Source: Halichondria panicea (lineage: Eukaryota; Porifera; Demospongiae; Suberitida; Halichondriidae). From it: 64,000 bases of DNA. The notes beneath the pieces are model-generated. The model was not told where the DNA came from, did not search any database, and saw only the letters and a program-made list of their open reading frames with translations. Position numbers and translations under genes: made by a program. Shown here in pieces: positions 26,101 through 35,697 of the stretch. How positions within the stretch are numbered: position 1 is the first letter of the stretch; each line of letters opens with the position of its first letter. Location of the stretch: the NCBI RefSeq assembly GCF_963675165.1, contig NC_087381.1, positions 1,364,001-1,428,000 of the forward strand, read 5' to 3'.

Positions 26101-29100
26101 CCGCGCCACCAGCTGTGTGTCTACATGATACTGATGTGGCCTCTGTGACTATAGAACAGCACTGGGAAAGTGGTTGTGACAGGTATGCTTATAAACTTGC
26201 ACATAGCTATGACTGCATGTACCTATGCACACTGGAGCATATACGTAGTCTTTATTTAACAGCATGCAGTTCTTCACTACTTTATTACTTGCATGCCTAA
26301 AGACAAACACCTTTAATTTGAAGACCCTTTCATGCACTAGCCTATAATTTAATATCTAATAATTATGTTATGTAATTTGATCACTTGGTTATAGTAGCTA
26401 TACATGAGTTCTTACTTGATTTTCGGTACTAAAAATAAGACGTGTGGTTTTAAAGTTTGTTATATACCCATTACAGCTACGAGATTGGTATTGGAACACG
26501 TCCAACAAGCGACGACATTCGCAACTACGAGAAAATTGTTGCAACTACGAGCGATGCCGACCAAACCACATTCGAGAATGTAAACCTTCCACGAATCGAT
26601 TTCTCTCCTGCTGGGAGCAATCCAGTGTATTTTAACGTCAGGTGCAGTTCTAACAATGGCAAGAGCACAATATCTAGTGGGCCAATATTCATCAAGACTG
26701 ACGTCAGAGCTATTTCAATTTTGGACGGAAATATGCGCCAAGACATTGATTTTCAAACTTCCACCACAGAGATTTCCGGTCAGGTGTACGTGAATGTGAA
26801 CTGTCCGCTTGTGACTGCCAGCTGGTCCATTGAACGAGTTGATGGAGATGTGATACAATCTGACACGCCCCTCACAATTCCTAACACCTTGGTGTCATTT
26901 ACTAACGCATTTGAACTTTATACTGATCAAGTTGACCTCGATGTTGATCAATCTTACCGCATCAAGTTCACGGCCGTTGACTATTGCAATCAAGTGTATA
27001 GACTCACTTCCGATGGTGTTTATGTTGCTAACAGAAGAGCCAAACCTCCACTAATTATGGACGGCCTCATACCAAACCATAATATGAATTTCCAAAACTC
27101 GACTACAAAGCTCTCTTCTCATTGGTCGAATGCTGACGGTATGGATGGCGGGTTGGAACCAGTTCGATATCTAGTGGCGGTCGGTACAGATCTCAGATTT
27201 GCAAGTACAAGAACAGATGTCGTACCATTCACAGATGTTGGTCTTAATACTAGTGTCACGTTTAATAATCTTGATCTAGTAGCTATGGCAACCTATTACT
27301 TTACAGTGCGAGTTATCACTGCTTCAGGGGATTTTGCCGATGCTACTTCTAGCGGTGTTGCTGTCGGCTACGAGCAAGTTATTATCCCGAGAAAAATATC
27401 ACTAGAACGATTTCAGTCTGATACAACGAGTTTAAACATTTATTGGTCTGATTTCCAATCAGATTTGCCAATAAGATTGTACGAAGTTGCCATAGGAACA
27501 GTTCAGCTCAGCGACAATTCGCTAGAACTGTTTTGTCGAGAGAGCACATCAGATTTTGCTGGAGAGTTTAGTATATTTGGTTTTACAAGTGTTAATTTGG
27601 ATACTTTTGCTAGTTTTATCGATCTTAGCCTGTCACATAATACGACTTACTATTTAACCATTCGAGTTCTGGATCAGGCCGATAAATGCATTGCTGTAAC
27701 AACTGAATACGGAATCACTGTCGACACATCTCCACCGCTTAGTGAAAACACACCAGATTTTGTTCAAGTTGGCACAGAGGCGTCACGGTCTCTGGATCTA
27801 CCGCCGACTATTGCTGTGTATGTAGCCAGTTCTGAAAGTATTGAAGTTTCCTGGGATGAATTCTTAGATCTGGAATCCGGTATAGAGTCGTATGAAGTGG
27901 CACTGTACACACAAGGCGCTTGTGGTGATGTGGAATCGGTATTGGAAACTGTTGTTGATTTTAAAGACGTTGGAACTGAAAGAGAGACGAATTTCGAGGG
28001 AGTGGTTTTGAAATTGGACGTGGCCTATGTTGCCGTCGTGCAAGCGATGAACAGAGCTGGTTTAGTGTCAAGGGCCTACTCACTTCCTTTTGTTGTTGAT
28101 AGCCTCGAGTATTTTAGTGGTGATATAAAAGACGGGTCGTCATGGGAACGTGATGTCACCTTCCAGAGCGATCTGAGCATTCTCAGTGCAACATTCACTC
28201 ACACGAAGCTACCACCCACCACTCCAAACACAGCAATGAATGGACCCTGCCCAAATTCTCTGTTTTATCCTCTTTCCTACTTCAGTGACAATTGGACAGC
28301 TCTAACTACTGCTAATCCCATACAACCATTCTCATCTGGTCTTCTGTATTCACCCTCTCAAGTGAATACGTCCGTCAGCGGTGTTCCCGGTATAGTAATA
28401 ACAGCTGTTAGAGATGTTGATGTACCGCAAGACCAATTATTAACCGGAGCATATGCAACACAAGTTTCTCTATCCAACGGTGGAGTGGTATCCATGGATA
28501 TCTTAACTGCAGACGGAGAGAACGAACTTGAAATGAATGCTGTTACTTCTATTCTATTTGTTGATGGAGCACCCCCTGATACAATTGTTGTTTTTGAAGG
28601 AGGAAATGAGCGACAGATTTCCGAGTTAGCATATGATATGGTCGGTGTTCAGATATACCGTGGAAATACTGCCGACCGTCCACAGCGAATCGAACTATGG
28701 GCAATATCAAGTGATTCTGGAAGCGTTCTTGTAAGCGTGTCACATGACATATCACATGTAGACCTTTCTCAAATACACACTTTTTCTATGGATTTCAAAA
28801 CAGAGGAAGCCAGTTACGGACAAACTCGATACTTATCTCTCTACATTGATAACATACTGGAAGCGAGTCTCTACAATATCCCATCGTTATCAGACAATAC
28901 ACAAGTAGTGTTCCATGTTTTCAATAGATTGGGGTATGTCCCCTTGCCTGTGGCTTTTGACCCTCCCACAGTGCAAGCTGTTTTCGGGAATGTATCTCTT
29001 CCGATGAGAGTGGGGGGAGTTTGCGACTATGGGAGTCCGTTTTTCAGTCGCAGTAGTTCGATTGTCGAGTTTAGGGCAGCTGTCGGGAGCACCCCTGGAT

Positions 29101-32100
29101 CAGATGACGTTGTGGAAATGAAGGTGAGTTGTACGCCAGTGTGTAGCGTACGTACGCAGGAGATTATAAGTAGCTATCGTATGTACATGTACACGTCACT
29201 GAAATTATTAGAAGCTAAAACAATCAGATCTTACATTTGTACGTACATGTATTTATCAGTGTATTGCAGTTTATTGCAGTATTGTAACCTTGAATGTACC
29301 ACACACAAGAAAGAAATTGTGTGTGAGAGTAATTAAATTTTGTCCATGGTGTACCCCCAGACTGTCTCTGATCCTTGTCTGACATGTCTGCCCACTACCC
29401 CCTGCCCAACCTTCGGCTGTGACCCCTCCTGCTCTGCACAAGATATCATCCCTCTTATCTTTACCAATCTCACGCTATCACCAGGCAACCAAAAAAACCA
29501 ATCAGAAGAATATAGCACTGATCAGTCTGTCTTCAACACGTTATCTTCACTTTTGATTGGTCAGTTTCAACCAGCAACTTATTTCGTTACAGTTGAAGCC
29601 ATCACTGCTTCCGGGAGGACATTCCGAGGTACCTCCAATGGGGTTACCATAGATACAACACCACCAACATTAGTGTCCGCTATAGAACAGTTTGATGTCT
29701 CTTTTTCACTCGAACAGTCATCAAGATTTCAGGGTAGTAATAATTCCATAGCTGCCGGCTGGTTGTTCGAAGATCTACAGAGTGGAATTGTCGAGTATGA
29801 GTGGGCGGTAGGGACAGTGCCATACGGAGATAATGTACAGCCACGTACATCAGTTGGCATGGAAACCAGTGCCGTAAACAGTGACTTGAATGGAGTGCTA
29901 CAACAGAATACAACGTATTACGTCACAGTGTATGCTACTAACGGTGCTGGATTGGTTTCAAATGCAACAAGTTTTGGAATTATGTACCTAGAATCAGAAT
30001 TGAATGCTACATCCCTTGAAACTTTTGTCAGAGTGAATTCTGTTGATATACTGATGTTTGTTGATGATAATGGAGAGACGATTGACGTTTTAGAGTTTAG
30101 ACTTCCCGACAGTGTTCGTGTGATCTGGGAAGGAGTGGGCGGTGACGTGGAGGAGACATGTGAGTTGTGTGAGGGAGTGAAGTGTGTAGTGTTAAAAACA
30201 GTATTATAACCTTTGTTTGACCAGGGAGTTGCCCTGTGCAAAACTTATTTTTTGTCTGCTAAAAATTCCTCAACAACTATAATGTAATGTGTTTTTATAA
30301 TTATTACTCCACATTCCAACCCCACAGACTGGTCCATTGGCAGCGAGAGAGACTCCGTCCTGTTAGATGTGTTCCCACGTACACTCGTCAGTTTCAACAA
30401 CAGCCAATCAGCAGCCATCGCCAGTGGTGTTCTTTACCTTGATGACCAACCTTTCGCTAGTCTTTCCGAAGTGATTGCTTTAGCCGAGGGCAGAGAAGTT
30501 AACCCAATGGATGACCAGTTTTATTTCGAGCCAGGAAGACTGTTTTATCATTCACTGGAGTTCTGCAACTTTGTTCATCGCTGCACGTCAGTTACAGCTG
30601 GACCTTCTGTTTTGATAAGTGAGTGTAGAATATACAACTATGCTCCTGTTTGCATGTTCCCAGAAAAGTAACCTTGGTGATAGTCTTTTTACGCAGTTAC
30701 TATTAATTTTTAAACAACAAAATAATAGTTGGACTTTGTTTATTTCTATTTATTTAAGAAAACTTCTGAGTTTGCTTGTTGTACACAGTCAAACGATTTT
30801 TGCAATAACCTCGTGTACATATTTAAATTGTATGCAATTTTTTGCTGAATGTTAAAAGCTTTCTACACTACATTTGATTACTATAATTATTTGATTCCAC
30901 ACTTCACCCTCTGCAGGGGAGAATGATGTCAGAGTGACCCCCAGCATAGAGGGGGAGGGTGTGTCCATCACCGTGACTCAGGAGGTGCCCTCAGTGCCTA
31001 GTCCGGCGACGCTATCCACTCTAGACAGGGACTACACGTACACATTGACCACTACTGGTAAGTTATGTGTATACTATGTATGTATATGCAGCATGAGTGC
31101 AGTCAAATGGCATGCAGTTGCAGCTAGTGCATGCATGGAGCCTACGAATAATAAATACTGTGGGAGCATAGTAATAGTTTGCCCTTTTTTTTATATGGAA
31201 TTATGATCTCGTCTCACCCTTGTTTAGGTGGGAGGCTAACAATAACTGTTGGTTCCATAATAGCTAGAGAGTTGGTAGAAGCTACATACAGGTTGTAGGT
31301 TTAATATCGGTGCCACAAAGACTGATGATGTTCTTTTAGTATTGAGATTGTTAGCTGATTATATCTCATGATTATTCTATTCCTATTCACAGGTTTGGAA
31401 GCCGAGTCTGTTTTCATAACAGGATATCTCAGCCAGTTTTCTGTTACTCAAAATTATCGTGTGGCCGTGCCTTATATCAGTAACCCTTTCGTAACCATGG
31501 CGCAGACATCTCGTGAAATAGCTCGGCGATTCACAGAAATCGGTGGACCCAGTTTCTATATTTCTTTCTTTGGGCAGGACAGCTTAACTGGTGTGATTGG
31601 CGTGAATGTGACATTTGATGGCAGCCTGGATTGGGCCGCAGCTGTCCCAGAGCTTGCTTATTGGGATATTGGTAAGTGCGTGATGGCGGGTAGCTTAAGT
31701 ATAGGTGGGTGGTATATAAGCTACAAAGTAGCTTGTGCAGTTTTTGTTTATAGTCTCTAGGTAGAATAATTTATTCCTTTTCTTTCTGCTTCACAGATGC
31801 GGCAGTATGGCGGGAAGTGGGTGCCACATGTGACAGTAGCTCCAGTGTGGATTGGCCGTCGCTCACCCTCTCTGTACAAGTAAGTGTGTGGATTGAGCAT
31901 GCAAATAACTCGCTGTCAGTTGATTAGCATTATTAGTACCTCATCCGCAATCAGATACTTAACGAGCCATAGCTATAACTAAACGTAATGGGTCAATCTG
32001 GTAAATTGCTGCTAAAATTGCTAATAGAGAATCTAACCCATAAACTGCGTAGAATTTTTCTAATAAGACATAATTATACAAGTCATGTATTTACTGCAAA

Positions 32101-34369
32101 ACTGGTTACCCCATGTGTCTTATTACTCTTTCTCTACATTCTTACCAAATCATTGATTCGATACCTTAGCTCACTACCATACACTACCAATACCCTTCCC
32201 CACGCACATATACACCCCCTCACACACACACACACACACACAGGTGTGTTCCACTCTTCTCGATGAGCTCGCTAACAGACCAACCAGTCTCTCTCGTCGG
32301 AGGCGACAAGCCAGCGGATCCGGTAGTGGAATGAACTCTGACCCCACCACCGAACCATTGAGTTACCTCGATCGTCCTACACAATTCATTGTCATACGAG
32401 TCGGCAATACTTCTACGAACACACCCCCCATACTGGATCTACCTAGCGACCCCCTGATTGTAACTGAAGACACTCCACTACAGTACCAATTACAATACGA
32501 AGACGCCGAAGGTGACATCGTTTCCTTTTATCTAGCCTCCCTTCCAAAGCTAGGTTCGGCTAATCTCACCACCGATGGTCAATTGACCTTTACACCTTGT
32601 GATAATTGTCTTGGAATAGACATGCTGGATATTCTGATTGTAGAGAATCCATTATTAGACACACAAGTGCCTCTATCAGCTGGTGGGCGACTTCTCCTAC
32701 AAATACAAAACAGATTTGATAATCCGGAGGTGTTTTTCTACACAAATGTGACGTCAAGCCAACTCACTGTGCAACGAAGTGTGACCGTGTACATGGATGC
32801 TAACAGGACCTCCCCTGTGAGAGTGGCTAGTATTGCTGGCTTCGATTACGACGGCTACAATGACGATTTATCAATCTCCATACAAAATGGTCTCCAGGGA
32901 GATGCCGGCTCTGAAATATGGTTGGACGTTGTCAACGTACCTGAGAGTCTTCCAATTTCTTTCGCAGACGGTACGAATTCCATCCTTTCTTATGCTGACT
33001 ACATCACTTTCGTGGGGTCATACATCACCTATCTACCCAGAGATCGCAACTTTATCGGAACTGATAGTGTTAGCATAATTGTGCAAGATTCTAATAGTCG
33101 AACGAGTTCAGGGTTAACGATACAAATTGAAGTATTGCCGTCTGTTTGTCAAAATGGTGGTGTGTGTGGCAGAAGTGAACTGGATCCGGACTGCACTGAT
33201 ATTGCAAGGAGGAGGAATGGATCTGAGGGGTACAATTGTTCGTGCCCGAGTGGATTTGGGGGGCAGTACTGTGAAATTCAAACAAATACCCCCACACCAG
33301 AGCCAACAAGAGGTGAGTATAATTATTATAGTGAACTTTTTCCTATCCAATCTCTTATAATTATACATACTTCATGATTCTGCTCTAATTTTGCGCATTC
33401 GAATTAGATACTGCCCTCAGCATGGTTAAATTTGGATTACATGTGCATGCATGTAGCTTCTCACGTGATGTGTGTGTTTATGTGACGATATATATTATTG
33501 GTCTGACCCTGCAGCTTGCCCAGTTGACGTGCCTATAGTTGAATGTGAGGGTGACCCGTGCAGTGATGCAGTCTGCCCCTCCCACCCTACCGCCACTTGT
33601 ACGTCCAATCAGTGTGGAGCCTGCACTGCACAGTGGAGTTTACCGGACGGCACCTCTGTCAGTTGCCACGGTAATTCATATTTGTGTGTGTATTTACGTT
33701 ATATTGTGTGTATGTACCGTATTGGCTAAGTATGTGTAGATTAGCTAAGATAGTTTACAGGTGTTGAGATAATTATAGCATCAATTATTATAGTTGTAAG
33801 CCTTAATTGAAACCACAAGCATGTTATATGGAATCAGAAAATGTAGTAGTAGTATAGCTTAGTATTATGATTTGCATGCTTGGATCTTTCAGTACTTTGA
33901 AATTCTCAATAATAAACTCATGTCATAGCATACCTCCCCCCCCCACGCACACGCACAGCTGACATTGCTGGCATATGCGATTCCCCGGACATTCCCAATG
34001 GAGTGTTCCCGCAAGATTGTGCCACAACCACATGTGCCTGTCCACTCAGTCAGTTCGTATGTCCCCAAGATTCTGTCATCACCGTCACACGTGTCGACGG
34101 ATGCTGTCTCTCTTACGAGTGTGTGTGCCCCGATATTTCCTGTCCGTATCTCATGGAACGTGGTACAGGGCTACAACCAGTGCCGCAATACCGTGGTAAC
34201 CTGTTTCCAGGGCGATGTTGTCCGTCTTATGACTATCTTGGTGAGCCTGGTGTATTAATGTAAGCATGCAGGATCGAGTACATTTCTGATGTAACCTATT
34301 TAGTCCACATGCCGTAGCAATACTTCTACCATTGAAATCACACACATGCATCGATCCTAAAGACACCAT

Positions 34370-34433
<64 letters not shown>

Positions 34434-35473
34434 CACACAGATATCAACGAATGTTTAGACGGCAATCAGAACATGTGCACTGATGCTTGTACCAACGAAG
34501 ACAACAGTTACAGCTGTAGTTGCCCACAGGGGAAAACTCTCGCCAGAAACGGAGTCACTTGTGGAGGTAACAATTTCCCTTGTTTGTGCATAATTTATTT
34601 TCTAATAAAATGTAAATTGCACATCATTTTAATTGCTTAATAAATTAGTGAAACAAATTTTATTGTGTGCCATTTTTCTATCGATAGTGGAATCAAATTC
34701 TCTTTTACATTGTCAACCTAAATCACATGTACCACATTCAAGTTAACAGTTTCGTGTTCATGTACATACAGTGTGTCCTTATAATGGAATGGAGTATCTG
34801 ATTGGAGACCGGGTGATGATCGGCTGCAACTGGTGGTGCGTTAAACCTTACAATCTACAATGCGCACGGCACTGCAGCTGTAGACAATTATGTGATGAAT
34901 TTGTAGTTACTACATGATACTCCCCTCTAGTGTAGCTATTGCTTGCGTGATGTTTATTTTGTTTTATTTCCTTCCTGCATGCAGTATTTGCCGTGGTGAT
35001 GATCTGAGTGGTGAGCGTTGGCATTGCACAGCTGCCCCGTGTGAGAGAGGTTGCTATAGCGATGGCATGTTCTACCCCCTGGGCACAGCTCTGGGCCAAG
35101 GACAGTTCAACTGGTGAGGAGCAAAGCTAGAACGTCATGTACTACACTATTTTAGTTTCCCTGGTTCTTGTAGGGTATTTCCTTAGCCTCGTCCAGATTT
35201 TTACTTTCATATCATTGTATAGACAAACTGGGAACTATAGTTGCTCTAAAGTCGTGTCTGGTTTTCAAATCTATTGTCAAATTGTGTGCCTTAAACCAAT
35301 TGTGACAAATATTCACTTTGCTCTTAAAGGAATAAAAGACTAGTTTGTCTGCATGCATATAAACGTGTCAATGTACATACGTTTATACAGTAAAATCATG
35401 ACTGTTCTAATTCTGCAGTTCCTGTGAGGCAACTGATACCAGTGCAGAGTGGACATGTGTTGCAAGCAACTGA
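5107..35473 (+). CDS. Gene A: giant secreted protein with LLTP head, FN3-like repeats and EGF/VWC tail
   Basis: A predicted 38-exon gene of 4786 codons. The exon chain is given in the three block entries below. All 37 junctions keep phase with GT-AG ends, and the sum (14361 nt including stop) is divisible by three. The start at 5107 opens a clear signal peptide (MKRHAFQNLLLVVLCVPFLSQG). Residues ~20-580 resemble the N-terminal lipid-transfer module of vitellogenin, apoB and MTP. Residues ~1244-3980 are FN3-like repeats with a PAN-like insert near 1495. Residues ~4161-4786 are a cadherin-like stretch, EGF modules and VWC-like cysteine clusters. There is no transmembrane segment or GPI signal, so the product is probably secreted. 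I know no named family with this order of domains. The main doubt is whether intron 16 really joins the two halves; separate transcripts are the alternative. Confidence 0.75.
6914..6935. repeat. (TG)n microsatellite at gene A intron 3 donor
   Basis: A run of TG dinucleotides begins a few bases after the exon 3 donor (GTGAGT at 6908). It is probably variable in length. It may serve as an intronic splicing signal, but no effect can be read from the sequence. Confidence 0.8.
7966..9339 (-). CDS. Type II membrane protein with coiled coil and fibrinogen-like ectodomain
   Basis: An intact, intronless 457-codon ORF read from 9339, wholly inside intron 4 of gene A on the opposite strand. Residues 1-100 are a hydrophilic cytoplasmic tail carrying VIYDVV (7-12), which fits the ITIM pattern. 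Residues ~101-124 are one hydrophobic helix preceded by KRKRQ and NKPK, giving type II topology. Residues ~125-180 are heptad-like and Asn/Gln/Ser-rich (MREQLNNQSSQLSNSI), probably a short coiled-coil stalk. Residues ~190-457 are a cysteine-rich ectodomain. It starts CSDIPQGLPSGEYWIATDS with CDMN and GGWMRVANLD, typical of fibrinogen-related and fibrillar-collagen C-terminal-like domains. A surface recognition receptor is the likely role; ligand and signalling are unknown. A dead paralogue lies at 3383-4257. Confidence 0.8.
   Translation of the reverse strand: MELNVDVIYDVVDASNSRGERETQATQLQENIAYIANDISLSIEDNGHNNIMVENNGRETFASKTNTAYASTDFDANSVLDNNKRKRQGLAKNAYNKPKWLPILAVVAFVLSLLVAVAALVYTNIELKNQMSSTNKEVQSMREQLNNQSSQLSNSILALSSNINEIVIRDLNDVQSIIAELGTMAFYPGARIGNPASSCSDIPQGLPSGEYWIATDSTSSPVQVYCDMNRTSCSCNTIGGWMRVANLDMTDPNQNCPEELRLITRSQPPLRTCGRHAPGCVSTTYSTYGVKYSKVCGRIIAFQNSSPDAFAPYFYNRDLSIDDGYVDGVSLTHGQSSRQHIWTFANALDETPSNNFACPCTRSDLTYTGVVPPFIGQDYFCETGSRKQWRYIFYSDDPLWDGQGCGATSTCCEFNNPPWFCKQLPQPTTDDIELRICGNEDISNEDTAIELVEIYVH
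9691..9725. repeat. Short heptamer tandem repeat (AAGGTTA)n
   Basis: About four to five copies of a 7-bp unit, AAGGTTA, in intron 4 of gene A. It is too short to be a telomere relic and is probably a simple microsatellite. Confidence 0.7.
12770..12905. mobile_element. Degenerate CAGTGGAACC-family MITE relic
   Basis: Intron 10 of gene A contains GGTTAATGAACCCCAAAGAATG, GCAGGCCACCCTTCTATATAATA and ATAGCCACTGTTGGTCGG in the order seen in the better-preserved element at 46815-46995. The ends are lost. Assigned by motif order only. Confidence 0.4.
13600..13745. mobile_element. Degenerate CAGTGGAACC-family MITE relic
   Basis: Intron 12 of gene A holds TATAGAGGTCACCCTCTG, GATGGACCCCAAAGTCTC, AGGCCACCTCTTTATTACAG and CCACTTTTGGT, matching the core of the same element family. 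No terminal repeats are preserved. Confidence 0.4.
16057..16564. mobile_element. Rearranged inverted and direct repeats in gene A intron 16
   Basis: A perfect 34-bp inverted repeat lies at 16057-16090 and 16438-16471 (GACAGGCTCTGGGAAAAAGG onward). A ~32-bp direct repeat beginning TAGACTACAGTGTATAATCT lies at about 16120-16151 and 16533-16564. The two pairs interleave, which suggests a rearranged or composite element. It ends just 3' of the nested minus-strand gene, which stops at 16651. No ORF is seen. Confidence 0.6.
16651..18432 (-). CDS. Intronless F-box/LRR-like protein nested in gene A intron 16
   Basis: An uninterrupted 593-codon ORF on the strand opposite gene A, fully inside intron 16 (15873-18817). 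The first ATG at 18432 precedes an N-terminal ~45-residue stretch (LCLLPKAYRTKFLLRLPIID then VCQLE) whose leucine/proline spacing recalls an F-box. The rest has irregular leucine-rich segments (LTSLTIQ, NLQTFKFI, SLKSISIHHS, NLQHLDIYIS) compatible with LRRs. There is no signal peptide or transmembrane helix, so it is probably cytosolic or nuclear. If the F-box reading is right it would be a substrate adaptor of an SCF-type ligase, but this is weak. Being intronless inside another gene's intron fits retroposition or a lineage-expanded single-exon family. Confidence 0.75.
   Translation of the reverse strand: MATASSLESLCFDHIMWTLDSYKTEDLCLLPKAYRTKFLLRLPIIDVCQLESSPQFIADIDMESIWEQLNEEHFVIRTRVENWKHSLFDRFAKNILNCSRPHGYFMTLNRFRAYSPWEGGAISTDGPIDKHPVDIINYLVAIKREDQNEKSPTVEDGTTRSEALSCHQMTLMRGVVPPGEVYHRACEATQRIPPRYVKFFAQNSRFLPDLTAIELINKTGFCLKSMDITFSTFGTFLHNARDQGGNYLGALTEMLKNVESITFSNYSKQLYIFSSENIEETSQLLIELALLRSRPKLTSLTIQTEEAEKVIDCVTMLLTTSCNNLQTFKFISDPTLSQDHLGKLNAIFEYQSSLKSISIHHSDYNTDYRIETPVSVVKTWLQISVKNQNLQHLDIYISFVCTETFLSILYAFLSTPSSQEQTLTLRIILISRDASDKEYTLARPRPPGQHQSSISQSGDRTPSDKLRAQLEEIDESILQRKSLEFSRHVSFKGDFKPIKLGQLIATRIQPQYISKLLKYFEMTRLRLNCINLHKFKLEDYRKLLERPSLMTITFNCCKHSDFSLMWQAATLQGFSIEERKTTGTEYILSRIAI
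22038..22740. mobile_element. CAGTGAAACC-family MITE split by a later insertion
   Basis: The left part (22038-22113) starts CAGTGAAACCTGTCTATTAG and reaches AACAGTGGCTGTAATA. After the insertion at 22114-22660, the sequence resumes as TAATAGAAGGTGGCCTGCTA, with a second GAGGGTGGCCTG further on. The right terminus is degraded. It is the same family as 46815-46995. Lies in intron 21 of gene A. Confidence 0.55.
22114..22660. mobile_element. 547-bp MITE with hAT-like ends, nested insertion
   Basis: The termini are imperfect inverted repeats, CAGTGGCGTAGGAAGC on the left and GCTTCCTACTCCTCTG on the right. The flanks repeat TAATA (22109-22113 and 22661-22665). The duplication can be read as 8 bp (CTGTAATA) if the terminal CTG is counted as target, which would suit a hAT-type element. 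No coding capacity. It is inserted into an older MITE. Confidence 0.7.
23167..23219. repeat. (CA)n tract at the gene A exon 23 acceptor
   Basis: A CA-rich tract runs into the acceptor AACAG at 23221. It replaces most of the usual pyrimidine tract, a pattern shared by several acceptors of gene A. Confidence 0.8.
25257..25455. mobile_element. Palindromic MITE in gene A intron 24
   Basis: A long inverted repeat. The left arm 25257-25314 (GTATAAAAGAAGAGAGGGCA, then GAGCAGAGTTCAAACGTGGG) pairs with the right arm 25384-25455, apart from short indels and a small extra segment on the right. The loop is about 70 bp. No ORF. It carries a GTGGGCGGA core also found in the foldbacks of gene B. Confidence 0.75.
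25605..25688. repeat. CA-rich tract before gene A exon 25
   Basis: Low-complexity CA and CAC sequence about 80 bp long ends directly at the acceptor ACACAG (25688). Confidence 0.8.
32244..35473 (+). other. Gene A exons 32-38: cadherin-like, EGF and VWC-like C-terminus
   Basis: Exons: 32244-33312, 33515-33670, 33959-34240, 34441-34566, 34772-34835, 34985-35113 and 35419-35473. Exon 32 starts with a polybasic RRRRQ (residues 4178-4181), a likely proprotein-convertase site. A cadherin/VCBS-like beta domain follows (TPPILDLPSDPLIVTEDTPL), then an EGF (CQNGGVC ... CSCPSGFGGQYCE). Exons 33-34 are cysteine-rich and VWC-like, including a CC pair. Exon 35 is a calcium-binding-type EGF (DINECLDG). Exons 36-38 form two short VWC-like units with CxC motifs, ending CVASN and TGA. 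At exon 36 two donors four residues apart by sequence context (after 34832 or 34835) both keep the frame. I chose 34835 because GTGCGT is the better donor. Confidence 0.75.
34371..34431. repeat. (CA)30 microsatellite before gene A exon 35
   Basis: A pure CA run of about 60 bp, separated from the exon 35 acceptor by CTACACACAG. It is the longest simple repeat in the window and probably polymorphic. Confidence 0.9.
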
Positions 35474-35697
35474 ACATAATGCAACTGAACATAATGTACA
35501 CTGTCTCTAGATCTTCATCTAGCCATAATTTAGCTAAACTGTCCATTGTAGATTTTGGTACTAATTACATAATGTTCAATGAATAATTTGTGCATGCGCA
35601 GAAAGCTCACATACCGCGTATAATTATAACGGTAAAGTCCTTCAACCACATTCATCAGTTCTCTCACTTCTCTGCGCTGAACGCTGCTACACTAGCA
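35474..35697. other. 224-bp spacer between genes A and B
   Basis: This short spacer must hold both the 3' end of gene A and the promoter and 5' UTR of gene B, unless one of them extends into its neighbour. A small direct repeat of CAACTGAACATAATG occurs just after the gene A stop. No canonical AATAAA or TATA box was noted. Confidence 0.5.

Larger units (their letters stand above)
18818..31879 (+). other. Gene A exons 17-31: FN3-like repeat array with PAN-like insert
   Basis: Exons: 18818-19568, 19816-20357, 20582-20676, 20925-21449, 21698-21892, 22871-23050, 23222-24233, 24474-25188, 25689-26182, 26477-29123, 29361-30159, 30328-30618, 30917-31057, 31393-31671 and 31797-31879. They encode about residues 1243-4160. 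About 20 units follow the pattern DxTPPxxGxVxDG, then a Trp strand, DxESGI, YEWAVGT, TTYYxTVRAxN and AGL, ending at the next Asp-x-Thr-Pro-Pro. This is a beta-sandwich repeat of the FN3/Ig-like type common in secreted adhesion proteins of invertebrates. Exon 18 opens with a cysteine cluster (LISCALNCLNNSNCLSFDY) resembling a PAN/apple domain. Exon 26 alone encodes ~880 residues. It includes a non-repeat stretch (about 28200-29040) that may be a separate beta-rich domain. Units differ greatly, so the array is old. Confidence 0.75.

Noticed and set aside
34151-34465. Minus-strand ORF with a Val-Cys run
   Set aside because: It is a translation of the (CA)n microsatellite.
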